64,000 nucleotides of DNA from Angomonas deanei. Its lineage: Eukaryota; Euglenozoa; Kinetoplastea; Trypanosomatida; Trypanosomatidae. The position numbers were made by a program, and so were the translations under genes. The stretch is from assembly GCA_903995115.1 (NCBI GenBank), contig LR877154.1:558001-622000 (forward strand), in the 5' to 3' direction. The notes beneath the pieces are model-generated. The model did not search any database. It saw nothing but the letters and a program-made list of their open reading frames with translations, and was not told the DNA's origin. Each line of letters starts with the position of its first letter. Positions within the stretch are counted from its first letter, which is position 1. Of this stretch, positions 1 to 11,835 are shown one piece after another.

Positions 1-519
1 ATCGGAGTTATTGAATGTACTTTCATGATTCTGATGGTTATTATTATTGTTAGTTTCACTGGTCGTTTCCAACTGGAACTGTTCGTATTCTTTTTTCACG
101 TCAAACCATTCGTTTTCATCGTTGAAATCCATTTTTTTGTTATTATTTTCATTTTCATTATTATTTGTATTATTATTATTGCTAGGGGTAGGCGGCTGGG
201 TCTCCACGGCAGGGAAAGGGGTGTCCGGTGAGAACGGTCCTGCCGCTGGTAGCGAAGGATGACCTAGCGGAGAGCTATACACCTCATTATGATTATTCAT
301 TTTATTGTAATACTGTTCAAGATTTTGATTTATATTATTATGTATTATTATTTTGATTAGTATGATTATTTTCATGGATGAGAGGATTGGTCCTGGGGTT
401 TGTGGTGTCACGAGGGGAGCGAGGTGGGAGCGGCGACTTCTTGCGTTCTTTTTTTATTTTCTTGTCATTATTTTTCAATCCAACTCCACTTTCGTAAGAA
501 GTGATAGGCGGAAGAAATC

Positions 520-553
<34 letters not shown>

Positions 554-592
554 GGGGGGAATAGAGAATTCCTTACCACCACCAGCACCCAT
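1..592 (-). CDS. Asn-rich protein of unknown function, partial, split in two frames
   Basis: Only the N-terminal part is in the window; the frame runs off the left edge. The first segment (592 to about 340) starts MGAGGGKEFS, has an 11-residue Asn run and a Lys/Arg/Pro-rich stretch, then meets a stop inside an AT-rich Asn/Thr tract. A second frame is open from about 453 to position 1, with a Met at 300 (MNNHNEVYSS), a Pro-rich patch and an acidic, aromatic stretch (FNDENEWFDVKKEYEQF). Both segments have the same Asn-rich linker style and meet inside a low-complexity tract, so I read them as one gene with a small length change near 340. They could instead be two genes. No family recognised. 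An AT-rich spacer with T runs precedes the start. Confidence 0.45.
521..553. repeat. (ATT)11 microsatellite coding for polyasparagine
   Basis: Eleven perfect ATT units, read on the minus strand as 11 AAT (Asn) codons in the gene at 1-592. It is the longest of many such tracts; others lie near 3406-3422, 3946-3963, 7711-7739 and 8560-8586. The Asn codon in these runs is almost always AAT rather than AAC, which suggests growth by replication slippage rather than selection on the peptide alone. Confidence 0.9.
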
Positions 593-798
593 TCTTAATT
601 TTTTTGATTTTTGTTTTTTAAAAAAATTACTCTATAAAGAAAAAAAAAAAAGACGACTTCAAAAAGGAAAAGAGAGTAAAAAATAGTATTCCGACAACAA
701 CAACAAAAATAAAACAGCATATCCAATACCCTTTTTTTATTTTTATTCTTATTACTACTTTTTATTTTATATTTTATATATTATCATTTTATTTCTAA

Positions 799-1056
799 TC
801 ACACGCCTACGGCATGAATGACGCCCACATTATCGCTCTTCAATAAAATCTTTCCTAAACTCGTTTCCGTTTTGGTTTTCAAATTAATTTCCGTCGTGTC
901 CTGTAACACAATATTCATGAATTCATCGTACCCTGCGAGGCGCCCCTCGTACCGCAACTGGGTGTCGTGCACTAGCCAGACGCATACTTTATTCCCACTC
1001 TCCAGGAACTGGAAGACGGTCTTGGAGGGGTTCAGCATTTGCTTCGTGGTGGACAT
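799..1056 (-). CDS. Sm protein E (SmE), core snRNP subunit
   Basis: The 85-residue protein has the bipartite Sm fold of the size usual for SmE. Sm1 is the segment [20 protein letters not shown], followed by DEFMNIVL, which matches the SmE signature G(F/Y)DE(F/Y)MN; Sm2 is [13 protein letters not shown] near the C-terminus. In the family the protein is one of seven subunits of the ring around the Sm site of spliceosomal snRNAs; in trypanosomatids these snRNPs serve spliced-leader trans-splicing. The start at 1056 is the only Met giving a family-length N-terminus ([18 protein letters not shown]). Intact, with no Asn run, unlike its AT-rich neighbours. Confidence 0.9.
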   Translation of the reverse strand: MSTTKQMLNPSKTVFQFLESGNKVCVWLVHDTQLRYEGRLAGYDEFMNIVLQDTTEINLKTKTETSLGKILLKSDNVGVIHAVGV

Positions 1057-1430
1057 GATGAAAAAATTAAATTATATTTTTTTTTATTTGATATTCTTTA
1101 TTATTATTATTATTAGAAAACGAAAGAAAGAGAGAATAGAATGAAGATTAATGTATGTGTGTTCGTATAGAACAAATTATAATAAGAGAAAAAAAAAACA
1201 CATAAAATAAAATAAAAAAAAAATGAAATTTAGTTGTAAAATAGAACATTTTCGTATGCATACATAAACCACAAATAACCACAAATAAATATATTATAAC
1301 ATTATTGCACACGCCGAAAAAAAAAAAAAGCACAAAAACAATCGATAGCCATCTCTCCAAAAGAAAGATATACGATACTTATATTTCTTTATTATTACAT
1401 CTCGTTACACATTTTTTTTTTTATTGTTAT
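1057..1430. other. Intergenic spacer, SmE to USP
   Basis: AT-rich spacer of homopolymers and ATT units. It should hold the 3' UTR of the USP gene and the trans-splice acceptor of SmE. The short open frames here are low-complexity and not credible as genes. Confidence 0.6.
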
Positions 1431-4154
1431 TTATTCAAAAAACATGACATACACGCTGTCGCCGTTATCCAAGACGACTTTCTCCTCCACGATATCGACG
1501 ATCTCATCGTCGCACCGGAACCATATCTCCGGTCGGGTGAGGTGACGGACGTAGGCGACGTAGTGCCCCCCGTGCAAGGAGCCGCGGTGGCAGATCATGC
1601 CGGTCAGTCGTCGTGTCAATGACGGTGGCCGCTGCGTGCGCTGTGCTAGGGGATCAAAGTCCACGGTATTGACATCGACCCGAGTCACTTTACGAAATAA
1701 ATTATTCGTACTGCCAGGGGAAGAAGATAACGGAGGTGGTGTCGTCAGACTGGTGGAGAAGTTGCTGCCTTCATTATTATTAGTATTATTATTCGGTAGA
1801 GTGGAACCGGTGCGAGAGTGAAAGGAGGTCCCTGTTTTGAGCGAGGAGGTATAACCGTCTTCCATCATGGCTTTGGAGGCCACGGCGTCATCCCAGGAGG
1901 ACTTCACTAAATATTGCTCAATCAAGTGCACCGCCACGTCAGGGAATCGCTGCATCATTTTCCGTTTCGTTTTCAAATGCGCATAAGACAATAACACTTC
2001 GGTACTGACGTGATCGGCCAAGTCAATTTTAAGCGGAATTTTCACAGGTTTCGTTAATTTTATGAATTCCCCTAATTTTTCATCGTACTGGAAGCGTAGC
2101 AAATGCACGGCTAAGGATTCGCCTAACTGTGTGACGGACGTGCTCACCTCCGCTTCGGAGTAGATCACATTGGCACTCAGTAACGGTTCCTCCTCGTCCT
2201 CTTTTTTTTCCTTTTTATTTTCTTTTTTATTATTTTTGCGCTCCTCGGCGAGTCGTCGGACCTTCTCGTTATGATTTTCTTGCTCCACGGGGTTTAGTTT
2301 TTTAAAACAAAACTCACAGGCGTAGCGATCTTTTCCTTCGAGACGGTTGACATGAAACACACTTTTCAGGCCTTCTTCAATCGTTCCTTCGACCGGCACA
2401 GAAATCGACATAAACTTTTCTCGTCGTACTTTTTTCGCGTGACAGCGAAGACAGAACACTTCGGTTTTGAGCGTCCCTTCGAAACTGAGACGCGGCAAGA
2501 ACTCGTCGGTGTTCTCACCATTATTATTATTATTATTATTTTCGTCCGTTTTTTTATTATTATTTTTCTCGTCCGCCTCTTTTTTTAGTTTTTTATGCAA
2601 ATTATCAAATTCATCTTGACACGCATTCAGTAAGGAAATTAAAAACTCCTGTGCATCTTGTTGTTCATCCTCGGCAAAAATGGGGCACACTTTGCAAACT
2701 TGTGAAAATAATTGCTTCACTGGGCCGTAAATTTTGTTCTCGTGGATTTCGTCTGGGGTGAAGGCATACAGCTGGTGGAGTAGCTTCCATAAGGCATGGG
2801 TGACCGGCCCTGGTGTATAGTCTATCGTATGATGATTATTATTATTATCATTTTGTTGTTTTTCTTTGTAAATTATAGATTGGTTTGCAAAAGTGCGTAC
2901 AGCGGAGTAAACACTGTAACGAAGAATTCATATAACACAGAAAACTAGGATTATCAAAGCCGCACACGGCCGCCTTGGCGCAGAGCGTGGACACCTCCTG
3001 ACGAGAGTACGGCACCACCGTATTATTCGTATTCGTCGAATTATTAAAATGAATATTAGAGTTATGATGGCTGAGGACGCTCGCATTGGGAGACGATCGT
3101 TGTGTTTTATGAAACTCGGTGACACCGTCGGCGCGGACGACTTCTTCCGACGATAAAATAGGAATGGCCGGGCTTTTCGTCATACTACTCACACTACTAT
3201 TAAATCCTCTTCCACTTTGTGTTTTTTTATACATCGTTGCCGTATGGTTAACCGACTCAAATTCCTCTTGAAATTTAAAAAATTTATCGGAAGGAATAAA
3301 AACTACTTTTTTGGTTTTGCAGTACACGAGAAGGCTCATCAAGTGTCCTAGTCGCTGTAGCTGCCGCACCCTTTCCGCTTTCCCCCCGTTTTCGTCGAAT
3401 TATTATTATTATTATTATTATTCGTTTTATAAATATCACCGTTGACCTTGTATAATTGTTGATCGGTTTGACATATTTGGCAAAGTGCGGTGTAACACCA
3501 ACTGGTGCTGGGCTCCGCACGAAAAATAGGAAGGGATAACTCTTTTTTATTTTCATTTTCATTTTTATTATTTTCCTCTTTTTTTATTTCCTTTCCGTCG
3601 CACTTTTCTGCCATGCTATCCCACAGCTGCGTCAATTCAGAAATATTATAAAATGGAAATACTAACGGCGTATTATTATTATTATTTTCTTCTAACTCTT
3701 TTATTTGAATCGATGGAAACTGTACTCCCTTTTCATGATTATTATTTTTAGAATTCGAAAAAAAAGTAGGCACGCTGATAAAAAAAGAATGACAAGGATA
3801 TTTCTGGGCGATATTAGAGATCGTGTGGTCTGCGCCATGAAACGTCACCGTACTGAGAATTACTTTTCCTTTTTCGTAACGATGTGTTTTCGAATGTTTT
3901 AGACAAAAACATTCCCCACAGGTGACGCAAAATAATATTTCATTATTATTATTATTATTATTATTTTCGGATTTATTACTATTCGTACTTGTATTATTAT
4001 TATTTTCTTTTCGGCAGAGTTTGCAGGAAAATAATGGTGATTCGCTATTATTATTATTATTATTATTATTTACATCCAAGTGCGTTTCATTAAACACCCC
4101 CCAGACCACGTCGAGGTCAATGTCTTGGAGGCAGGAACAGGGCAGTAGGGCCAT
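1431..4154 (-). CDS. Ubiquitin carboxyl-terminal hydrolase (USP/C19 family), split by two frame breaks
   Basis: Three consecutive minus-strand frames together give about 905 residues of a USP, a cysteine protease that removes ubiquitin from proteins. Segment 1 (4154-3348) has Cys/His pairs (CKLC, CVTCGECFC, HSKTH) resembling a ZnF-UBP domain. Segment 2 (to about 2855) contains the Cys box GFDNPSFLCYMNSSLQ. Segment 3 (to 1431) has QQDAQEFLISLLN, a CxxC pair (CLRCHAKKV, CEFC), and the His box GGHYVAYVR with a C-terminal aromatic/Asp strand. The frames meet in a G6 run near 3375 and an A-rich tract near 2860; past each point the next frame continues the fold, for example YTPGPVTHALWKLLHQL upstream of the Met at 2720. 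The Cys box has SFL where the family has GNT, but keeps CYMNS. Asn runs interrupt the loops. Family assignment is firm; whether the reading frame is truly broken is not. Confidence 0.8.
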
Positions 4155-4395
4155 AGAAATAAAAAAAAAAAGTTTGTTTCTTTTTTTTTAATAAAAGATT
4201 TTATTTTTATTTTTAGAAAAGGAGAATAAATAGAGAAAAAAAATATACTATTCTGTATTTTAGAAAAAAAAAAAAAAGAGGAAATAATAGATGTAAAAAA
4301 TAAAAAAGAGGTTATAGTACAAAAAAAAAAAAAAAATATATTAATTAAATTTGAAAAACATTATTTTTTTTTTTTTTTACTGTACAGAAATTTTT

Positions 4396-7300
4396 TTAAA
4401 TAAAAATGTCTTCCACATTTTCACCTTCATCGGTATTTTCACTTTCGTTATTATTCGTTTCAGAAAATAAAAATAAATTATTTTCTTCGTCCGATCCATT
4501 AATATTATTATTTTCGTCATTTATTTCATTATTATGATTATTATTTTTCCTCTTTTTCAGTAAAGATTGTAATTTCATTTTCGTTAGGTATAAAGATTAT
4601 TATTATTATTTTCTTTCATTTCTTTCCATAAATCTAATAATACATTTTTATTATTATTATTATTTTCTAAATAATATTGTAACGAAGTAATCAAAGAAAC
4701 TTCATTCCATAAAATATTTCTGTGATTCTTATTTTGTTTTTTATTTTCATTTTCGTTAAATTTTAAAATTTGCAAAGCGGTTTCCAAATATAAAATATCA
4801 TTCATAAAAATGTATTCTCCTAAATTATTATTTTCATTATGATTGATAAAATTTTCGTCGACAGCGGCACAAAACATTTCCAAATTTTTATACATTTCCG
4901 ATTCTTTTATTTTTTTCGATAATTCAGAAAAATAATTTTTTTCCATCCGAAGACGTTTTTCTCTTTGGCGTTTAGTTTTATTTCTATTATGATGATTACT
5001 TTTATCAAAAAGTGTTTCTGTCATTTTTTTTATTTCGTCTTCGATGAAAAACGAATCGTTTTTCTCATTTTTAGAAATAAATGTCATTTCCGTTTCTAAA
5101 ACGTAATTTAAAAAATTCTGAATCATTTTTTTACAAAAATAATACATTCCATTTTTTAAATGTTCGTTGAATAATTCAAAACTTTTCATAAAACTTTTTA
5201 TAATTTCCATTTTATGCTGTGAAAAAATAGAAATTAATATTTGATTGATAAATAACGATAAACTCTGAATACTATTATCATGACACAAAACAGAATTAGA
5301 ATTATTATTATTATTATTTTCAAAAAATAAAACTAACGACGGAAATGAAGTCGAAATAAAATTTTTTATGCAGTCGTGAGAAACGGTAAACGATAATACG
5401 CAATTAAAAAATGATATTAATATATTTTGTTCCATTATTATATTATTATTCATATTTTTATTTTTATGCGTTTTACTTTTTTTCTTTTCTTTTTTAATTT
5501 CTTTTTCGGTCGTTAAATTTTTAATATAATCCCATAAACATTCATCATAATTAATCGAAACATCAAAAAAATCTAAAATATTTTCATTATTTTCATTATT
5601 ATTTTGATTAAAACTTAAAAATGGAAATTGCGAAGATGCATTAAAAACAATTAACGGTAATAAAAATATATTTTTATTATTTTCATTATTATTATTATTA
5701 TTACTTTGATTGGTAATCCCTCTCAAAATTATTCCCGAATTATTATTATTATTATTATTATTTTCTACTTTTTTCTTTTTTTCATTTTCATTTATTATTT
5801 TGATGACAATAATTTTGTAAATATTCAGAAATATTTTTATTTTTATGATTATGTATGATATGTTCGACTTGAGAATTCATATCAGATAACACCGGTTTAA
5901 AATTATTATTATTATTATTTTCATTTTTTTGATTTTGTGAAAGTTGAAATATATTCGGAACAGAAAATGAAAAAAAACGAGTTTTTAAATTATTATTATT
6001 ATTATTTTCTTCAAAAATTAAATCCCAAGAAAACGGCATCGCATCACATAAAGACGTAATATAATTATTTTTATTTTTATTTTTTTGAAAATTTAAAAAA
6101 CTTTCATTTTCATTTTCATTGTTATTATTTTTATTTTCTTTGATAATAAAATTAAACAAATAAAACGGAATTTGAATTCGTTTTATTTTCGTTAATAAAT
6201 AATTTTCATAATGATTACTATTATTATTTTGAGGAATAAACGATAAATGAATATGAATTAATTCGGAATGAATATTATTATTATTATTATTATTTTCAGA
6301 AAATGAAAAATGAATATTAAAATTTACTTTTATACGATTTAAAAAAGAAGGCGAAAAGAATAGATTTCTATTATTATCATTATTATGATTGTAAAATAGA
6401 AAATGGATGATGTTTTGATAATATTTTTCTATTTTTGCGAACGGTATTTCATTTTTAGGATTTACGATTAAATGATAAAATTCATTGCAGAATGGTAAAA
6501 AATCGGTTTTATTTTGCTGTACTAAAATAAAACATTTTAATTGATAAAAATTTTCCATTTGATAAAAATTTATTAAATGATGATTATTATTCTTTATTTT
6601 TTGAGACGTGAAAAAACATTCTTTGCTGTATTTTATGAAATGATATAAATTATTATTATTATTTTTGAAAAATTGGCACATAATAATACAATTGGCGATT
6701 ATTTTCATTTCTAAATTATTATTATTATTATTATTATTTGGAAATAATTTTAATAAATGCACAAATAATAAAAATTGATGTAATAATAAAGTCGATTTAA
6801 ATTTTAAATATTTATTATTATTATTTTGAGAAAATATATTTTTTATGATTTCATAATCCAATAATAAACAATTTTCATGGATGAAAATACAATTTTTTTG
6901 AAAATTAAAAAGTGTATCTAAAATATTATTTTTATTATTATTCTTTATTAATTTTCGATTTAAAATAATAATTTTTAAATTGTTATGATTATGATTATTT
7001 CCTAAAATAGAATCCACTAAAATGTGAAATTCATTTATAAAATAATAATCACAACCGAAAAAATAATAAAAATAAGAATTATTATTATTTTGATGTACGA
7101 CTTTTAATGAAAATTGATTTAACGTGTGTAATGGCGAATGAACTTCTGAGAAAAAAGAAAATAAATTATTATTTTCATTATTATTTATAATTATTTCTTT
7201 CCAAATAGTATTATTATTATTATTATTATTTTCATGATGCTGAGACATAAGAAAACACAATTCATTTATTTCCATTGGAAAAGGATGAAAACATTTTATA

Positions 7301-7707
7301 AAATAATTTTATTTTTATTTTTATTATTTTCAAATAAAATAGAATTTACAAAAATGGATTCCAACGCCACAAAATTCTCTTTTTGTGTATCCTTTTGATG
7401 TATAAACGGAAATAAATAATTATTATTATTATAATTAAAATTTTCATTCGATAAATAAAAAAAGATTGATTCGAAAAAGAAATGAAAAATGTATTCACAG
7501 CGTAACTTAACGTATAATGCATCATTAATACAATATTATTATTATTATTATTTTCATTTTCTAAATTTATTTCCAAATAATACAGTTGAAAATTTTCATT
7601 TTTATCGTTTTCGGTGTTTTCTTTTTTGTTTAGTTTTAAAATTCGTTTATTATTATTATTTTCACTTTTTTGCTGAAAAGTGGAATACAATTCTAATTTA
7701 TAATGTA

Positions 7708-7738
<31 letters not shown>

Positions 7739-7909
7739 TGTAAAAATAGAATTTATAGTTATGTTCGCCAAATTCGAAATATTTAACAATAAAAAAATAT
7801 TGTTTTGATTTTTATTTTCTACATTTAATAAAAATTCTCCTTTTATATCAAAAAAAGAATTATCATTGTTTGAAATCGTCAAATTTAAAGAAGATTCGTA
7901 AACATTCAT
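4396..7909 (-). CDS. Large Asn-rich protein; possible degenerate M1-peptidase/TAF2-like fold; split into several frames
   Basis: Five frames follow one another without a credible promoter or splice gap: 7909 to about 7450 (MNVYESSLNLTISNN), about 7450-7310 (YLFPFIHQKDTQKENF), about 7310-5788, about 5775-4584, and an acidic tail ending at 4396 (ENTDEGENVEDIFI). At each border the next frame is open before the previous stop and gives a sensible continuation through an Asn or Lys run, so I read a single protein of about 1,170 residues. The beta-rich start, an FPFIH segment, and a later helical stretch (CIFIHENCLLLDYEIIKNI, then STLLLHQFLLF) are laid out like the M1 aminopeptidase-like part of TAF2, without HExxH zinc ligands. 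That resemblance is by eye and weak. A basic NLS-like patch (KTKRQREKRLR) lies in the fourth segment. Confidence 0.5.
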
Positions 7910-8105
7910 TTTAACATTTAATTTTTTACTTTTTTTTAGTTTTGTACTTTTTAGAAAATAAAAAAGAGAGAAAAAGAAATAATATTTTGCAAAAAAAAAA
8001 AAAGCATAAATCATTATTTTCAGAATCCAAAAAAAAAAAAAAAACTTATTTCATTATTTTTTATATTAATCGACATTAAAAATTATTAATTATTATTATT
8101 ATTTA

Positions 8106-10851
8106 TTAATTCAAACCTCCCTTCAGTGCTTTGTGAATCACTTGGATTCGTTTTAACAATATTGCATATCTTTCCTCTTCACTATCCGCTACCGGAATAA
8201 TATTATTATTATTATTATTATTTATATTTTTATTTTTATTTTTATGGATCAACAATTCGTCAAAACCGGTGTCGGCCGCGACACACATCATAAAAAAGAG
8301 GAATCCACTTTTTCGCCGTTTTTTCATCGACAAAATTATTTTCAAAAAAATGTAATAAATATTTTTTAAATTCCACGGTGTTAATATTCAAATCTAAAAT
8401 CGTCTGTTGTCCGTCGCCACCGAAAAATAATAATAATAATCGATTGGGGGGAATTTCTAACAAAATGCGTAATAATAAAATTCTTAAAAATAAAGAAATC
8501 GATTTATTCACGTTTTCCAAATCCAATCCGCGTAATAAACTTAACGAAAAAAAGCCGTTTATATTATTATTATTATTATTATTATTTTGATAAAAAAAAT
8601 TCGTTAAAAATCGACTCAAATTGACATAATTTGGAATTGAGATTTGTGTTTCTTCCAATCGAATTAATTTAAAATAATCCCAAACGGAAAATTGAAACAC
8701 TTTTTTGTATTGATTTAAATTATTTTTTGATTTTGCCTCCGCGAAGGAAAAAAAACGCGCAATAATATTAAAATAATAATGCGAATTATCATAAAATTTT
8801 TCTTGCACACACGTTTGAAGAATAACGTCACAAATTTCGGAAAAATAATGTAAATTTTGAGTTTGGTGTTGATAAAACTGTCCTTGTTGGTATAATTGCT
8901 GAAATGCGAAAAGATCGTCGCGGTGATGGATCGTATCTAAATAAATAATTTTAAATATTTTTTTTTTTGATTCGCTGTGAAACCGTTGGCCGCTGATTTG
9001 TTTTTCTTCGAAGCGTAATTTTTGTATTTCCAATTTTTTTTCATTATTTTCATTCATTTCGGATTCCTCACTTTCGGAATTTTCTAAATTATTATTATTT
9101 ATTTTTTTATTTTTTCCTTCCTTTAATTTTTGAATGGTTCGTTCTACCTCTTCTTGATGGCGATCGACAATACTTTTATGAGTATTATTATTACTATTAT
9201 TATTATTTTGAGAAATAACAACAATACTGTCAAATTTTTCATTGATGAGTGTATTCGAGACTTGCGCTAACCGCAAATACGTTTTCAAATCATTTTTTTT
9301 ATTCTGTTTTGAAGTTGGATTGGATAAATTACTTAACAGTTCCGCAATTTTTTTTAACATGAGCAGACTTGGGGTCTCTTCTAGCGTATGATTTCTTTTA
9401 TTTTCCTTCACCTGACCCCCCGCAATACTTTTCATCAACTTTAATAAAATTTTTAATCGCACCGTTTTCGTTTCATTATTTTTATTATTTTTTATCTTTT
9501 CGGACGTTTCGGCAATAATCGTTTCCATTTCTTGTGGCGATTCTTTAATGAGTTTTTCACCGCAGGAACGTAACAACTCCAAACCACAGGAAGCCGCCGC
9601 CAAGGATTGTAATTCTAATTTATTATTATTATTATTATTATTTTTGTTTTGTTGAAAACATTCCGCAAGATTTAGTAAAAAGCGAAGAAGGGAGATAACG
9701 AAAAGGTTGTCGGTGCCGTGTAATAAATAATATTGACCCAACAAGAAAATAATATTACCGGCCGCATTTTCGGAAATTGAATTATTATTATTTTGATTAT
9801 TTAAATCCAAAAATTTTAAAAAATAACTACTCAGCTGAGAAACCATTTCTCTTCCACAATCGGAATTGTTATGATTATTTTCATTCTGATTATTATTTTG
9901 ATTCCCGTGTAAAATAGAAATGCCTCTCATCAGCGCCGCGATGGGCAATAAACTATTTTGCTGTAACGTCGCCACTTCCTCTTCTCCATTATTATTTAAA
10001 CTATTTAATTTATTATTATGATTAGAATTCATCTTTCCGCCACATAGATTTTGCACATGATACATCAAAACTTGAAGCACAAACGTACGCGAGGCGACAC
10101 CGGAAAGAATAAAATGATGTAATTCTTCGATGAAAAAGGAAACGTTTTCGGTGGTAATGCGATTAATGATTTTTCGTATTTTGGTGTGTACTTCTTTTTG
10201 ATTTTTATTATTATTATCATCATAAAAAATGGATTCCTCTGGGGGTTGAATATACTTTATATGATGATGATTTTCATTTTCTTCTTCATCTGAAAAAAAA
10301 TCTTCAAAATTTTCTTCGTCGTCGTCAAAACTCATTTCTTCATCTAAATCGGCATTACGTTCTTCCTCTTCAAAATTATTAGTATTATTCTCTTCATCAC
10401 TATAATACTGTTCCTCCTCCATGATTTCTTCCTCTGAAAAGTCATTTTCCGCTTCGAACTTTATTTTTTTCGTTTTTTGTGTTTTATTTTCTTTTTTCGG
10501 CGGTTTGGATTCTTTTTCTCTTGGGCGTTTATTATTATTATTATTTTCATTTTTATTTTTATTATTGTTTTGATTTAATCTTCTTTCCCGCCGTTGCTGA
10601 GACCACTCCTGTTGTCGTCGGATATTATTTTCCTTCTTTTCTTTTTTTAATTGTTTTCGTTTTAATTTTCGTTCCGCCTTTCGGTCCACAATTGCGTCTT
10701 CATTATTATTATTATTTTTATTATTATATCGATTATTACTATTATTATAAGTTGAGGCGCCTGCTCGCTCTTTTTGTAAATATAAATAATTTTTTAAATT
10801 ACTTTTTGGATTGTTATTATGATTGAACGGTCTTCGTTCACGGAATTGCAT
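8106..10851 (-). CDS. NOM1/Sgd1-like nucleolar MIF4G-MA3 protein, one frame break near the C-terminus
   Basis: The main frame (10851-8260, 863 residues) has a Lys/Arg-rich start (RKAERKLKRKQLKKEKK), an acidic Ser/Glu/Asp block at about residues 130-200, a MIF4G-like helical region (KIRKIINRITTENVSFFIEE onward) and an MA3 domain near residues 640-770 with the family-typical segments QTCVQEKFYDNSHYYFN and FQFSVWDYFK. This order is that of NOM1/Sgd1, a nucleolar factor in 18S rRNA and small-subunit maturation. The frame ends early at a GGTTTTG tract near 8265; a second frame (to 8106) continues with FDELLIHKNK, an Asn run and EEERYAILLKRIQVIHKAL, a plausible tail. I therefore annotate to 8106. 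Asn runs are frequent between helices. Confidence 0.8.
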
Positions 10852-11013
10852 TTTTTTTTTTTCCTTATTTTTTTTTCTTTATCGATGCGTAAAAAATTAA
10901 AAAAAAAAAGAGAGAGAAAGAAATTGGAAATCAATCTTCCATACTTTCACAAATATATTGCAATCTTTTTTTATAAAAATAAACCCCAAAAAAAAAAAAA
11001 AAAACACTGCAAT

Positions 11014-11646
11014 TTATCGTTTCTCTTCTATCTTCCGCGCTACCAGATAAATAATCCATCCCAACGATAAAACACTACAAAGGGAAAAAAAAGAAAGTAA
11101 TTTTCCTAAAATTTCCCCCAAAACCGCTACACTGACAAAAAAGATAATACGACGATATTTTACATTTATTCTTTTTTGTTTTGGATTAAGCACTATTCGT
11201 TTTTTATTTTTATTTTCTTCCTCCTCTTTTAAAAACACTTTTTCCGTCTCACTCAAAACTAAAAAATCACGCACGTCGTTGAGGATTTCTCGGATATATA
11301 TTTGATACAAACAGTCCACCTGTCGGGCGGCGCGGTTGGCGACTGAAGTTTTGATAAAAATCGCTTTCTTATTATGATTATTCGAAAACAATCCATCATA
11401 CGTCAACGTGCTCCACAGCAAAATAAAACACACACAAGAAAGAAATCCAGTCACGGTGTGAAAAAACAAAATATGATGATTGTTGGGACGAGTGAGGCTG
11501 ACGGCTAGCGTGGTGGAAATAAAGAAAGTGCAGAAGGCGCACAAAAGGGAATACGTCAAACAATAACGGCCGTTGAGAACAAAGACGGGAGAGACGCGTT
11601 GTAAGTTGTTATCGATTTGCTCTGTCGTTTCCTTGATGGAAGTCAT
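11014..11646 (-). CDS. Multi-pass membrane protein of unknown function
   Basis: The 210-residue protein starts at MTSIKETTEQIDNNLQRVSP; an upstream in-frame Met at 11700 would add only a poly-Lys stretch. Hydrophobic segments: about residues 30-55 (CLTYSLLCAFCTFFISTTLA), 60-83 (HTVTGFLSCVCFILLWS) and a long C-terminal stretch near 165-205 that could be one or two helices (IIFFVSVAVLGEILGKL, then SFFSLCSVLSLGWIIYLV). A hydrophilic section with a Glu/Lys cluster lies between the second and third. The end KIEEKR is a dilysine-poor basic tail. I do not recognise a family. Coding looks real because the hydrophobic blocks keep varied codons, unlike the homopolymer spacers around it. Confidence 0.65.
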   Translation of the reverse strand: MTSIKETTEQIDNNLQRVSPVFVLNGRYCLTYSLLCAFCTFFISTTLAVSLTRPNNHHILFFHTVTGFLSCVCFILLWSTLTYDGLFSNNHNKKAIFIKTSVANRAARQVDCLYQIYIREILNDVRDFLVLSETEKVFLKEEEENKNKKRIVLNPKQKRINVKYRRIIFFVSVAVLGEILGKLLSFFSLCSVLSLGWIIYLVARKIEEKR

Positions 11647-11835
11647 TTTTTTTTTTTTTTTTTTTGCTATAACGTTGGTATTTTTTTTTTCTGCATTCAA
11701 AAAAAAAAAAAAGAGAAAGTTGAAAATAAAAACAAAAATAGAAAAAGCAAAGTATTATAGTTTTACCACCACAATAATAATAAAAAAAGAAAACCATCTT
11801 TTTTCATTATAACACTATTTTTTTTTTTTTTTTGA

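Noticed and set aside
1305-1821. Plus-strand frames opposite the USP catalytic region
   Set aside because: Antisense shadows; the minus strand carries the USP His box here.
521-8586. ATT repeat tracts as a possible satellite or centromere array
   Set aside because: They are short, separate, in frame with coding regions and flanked by conserved protein segments; this is slippage of Asn codons.
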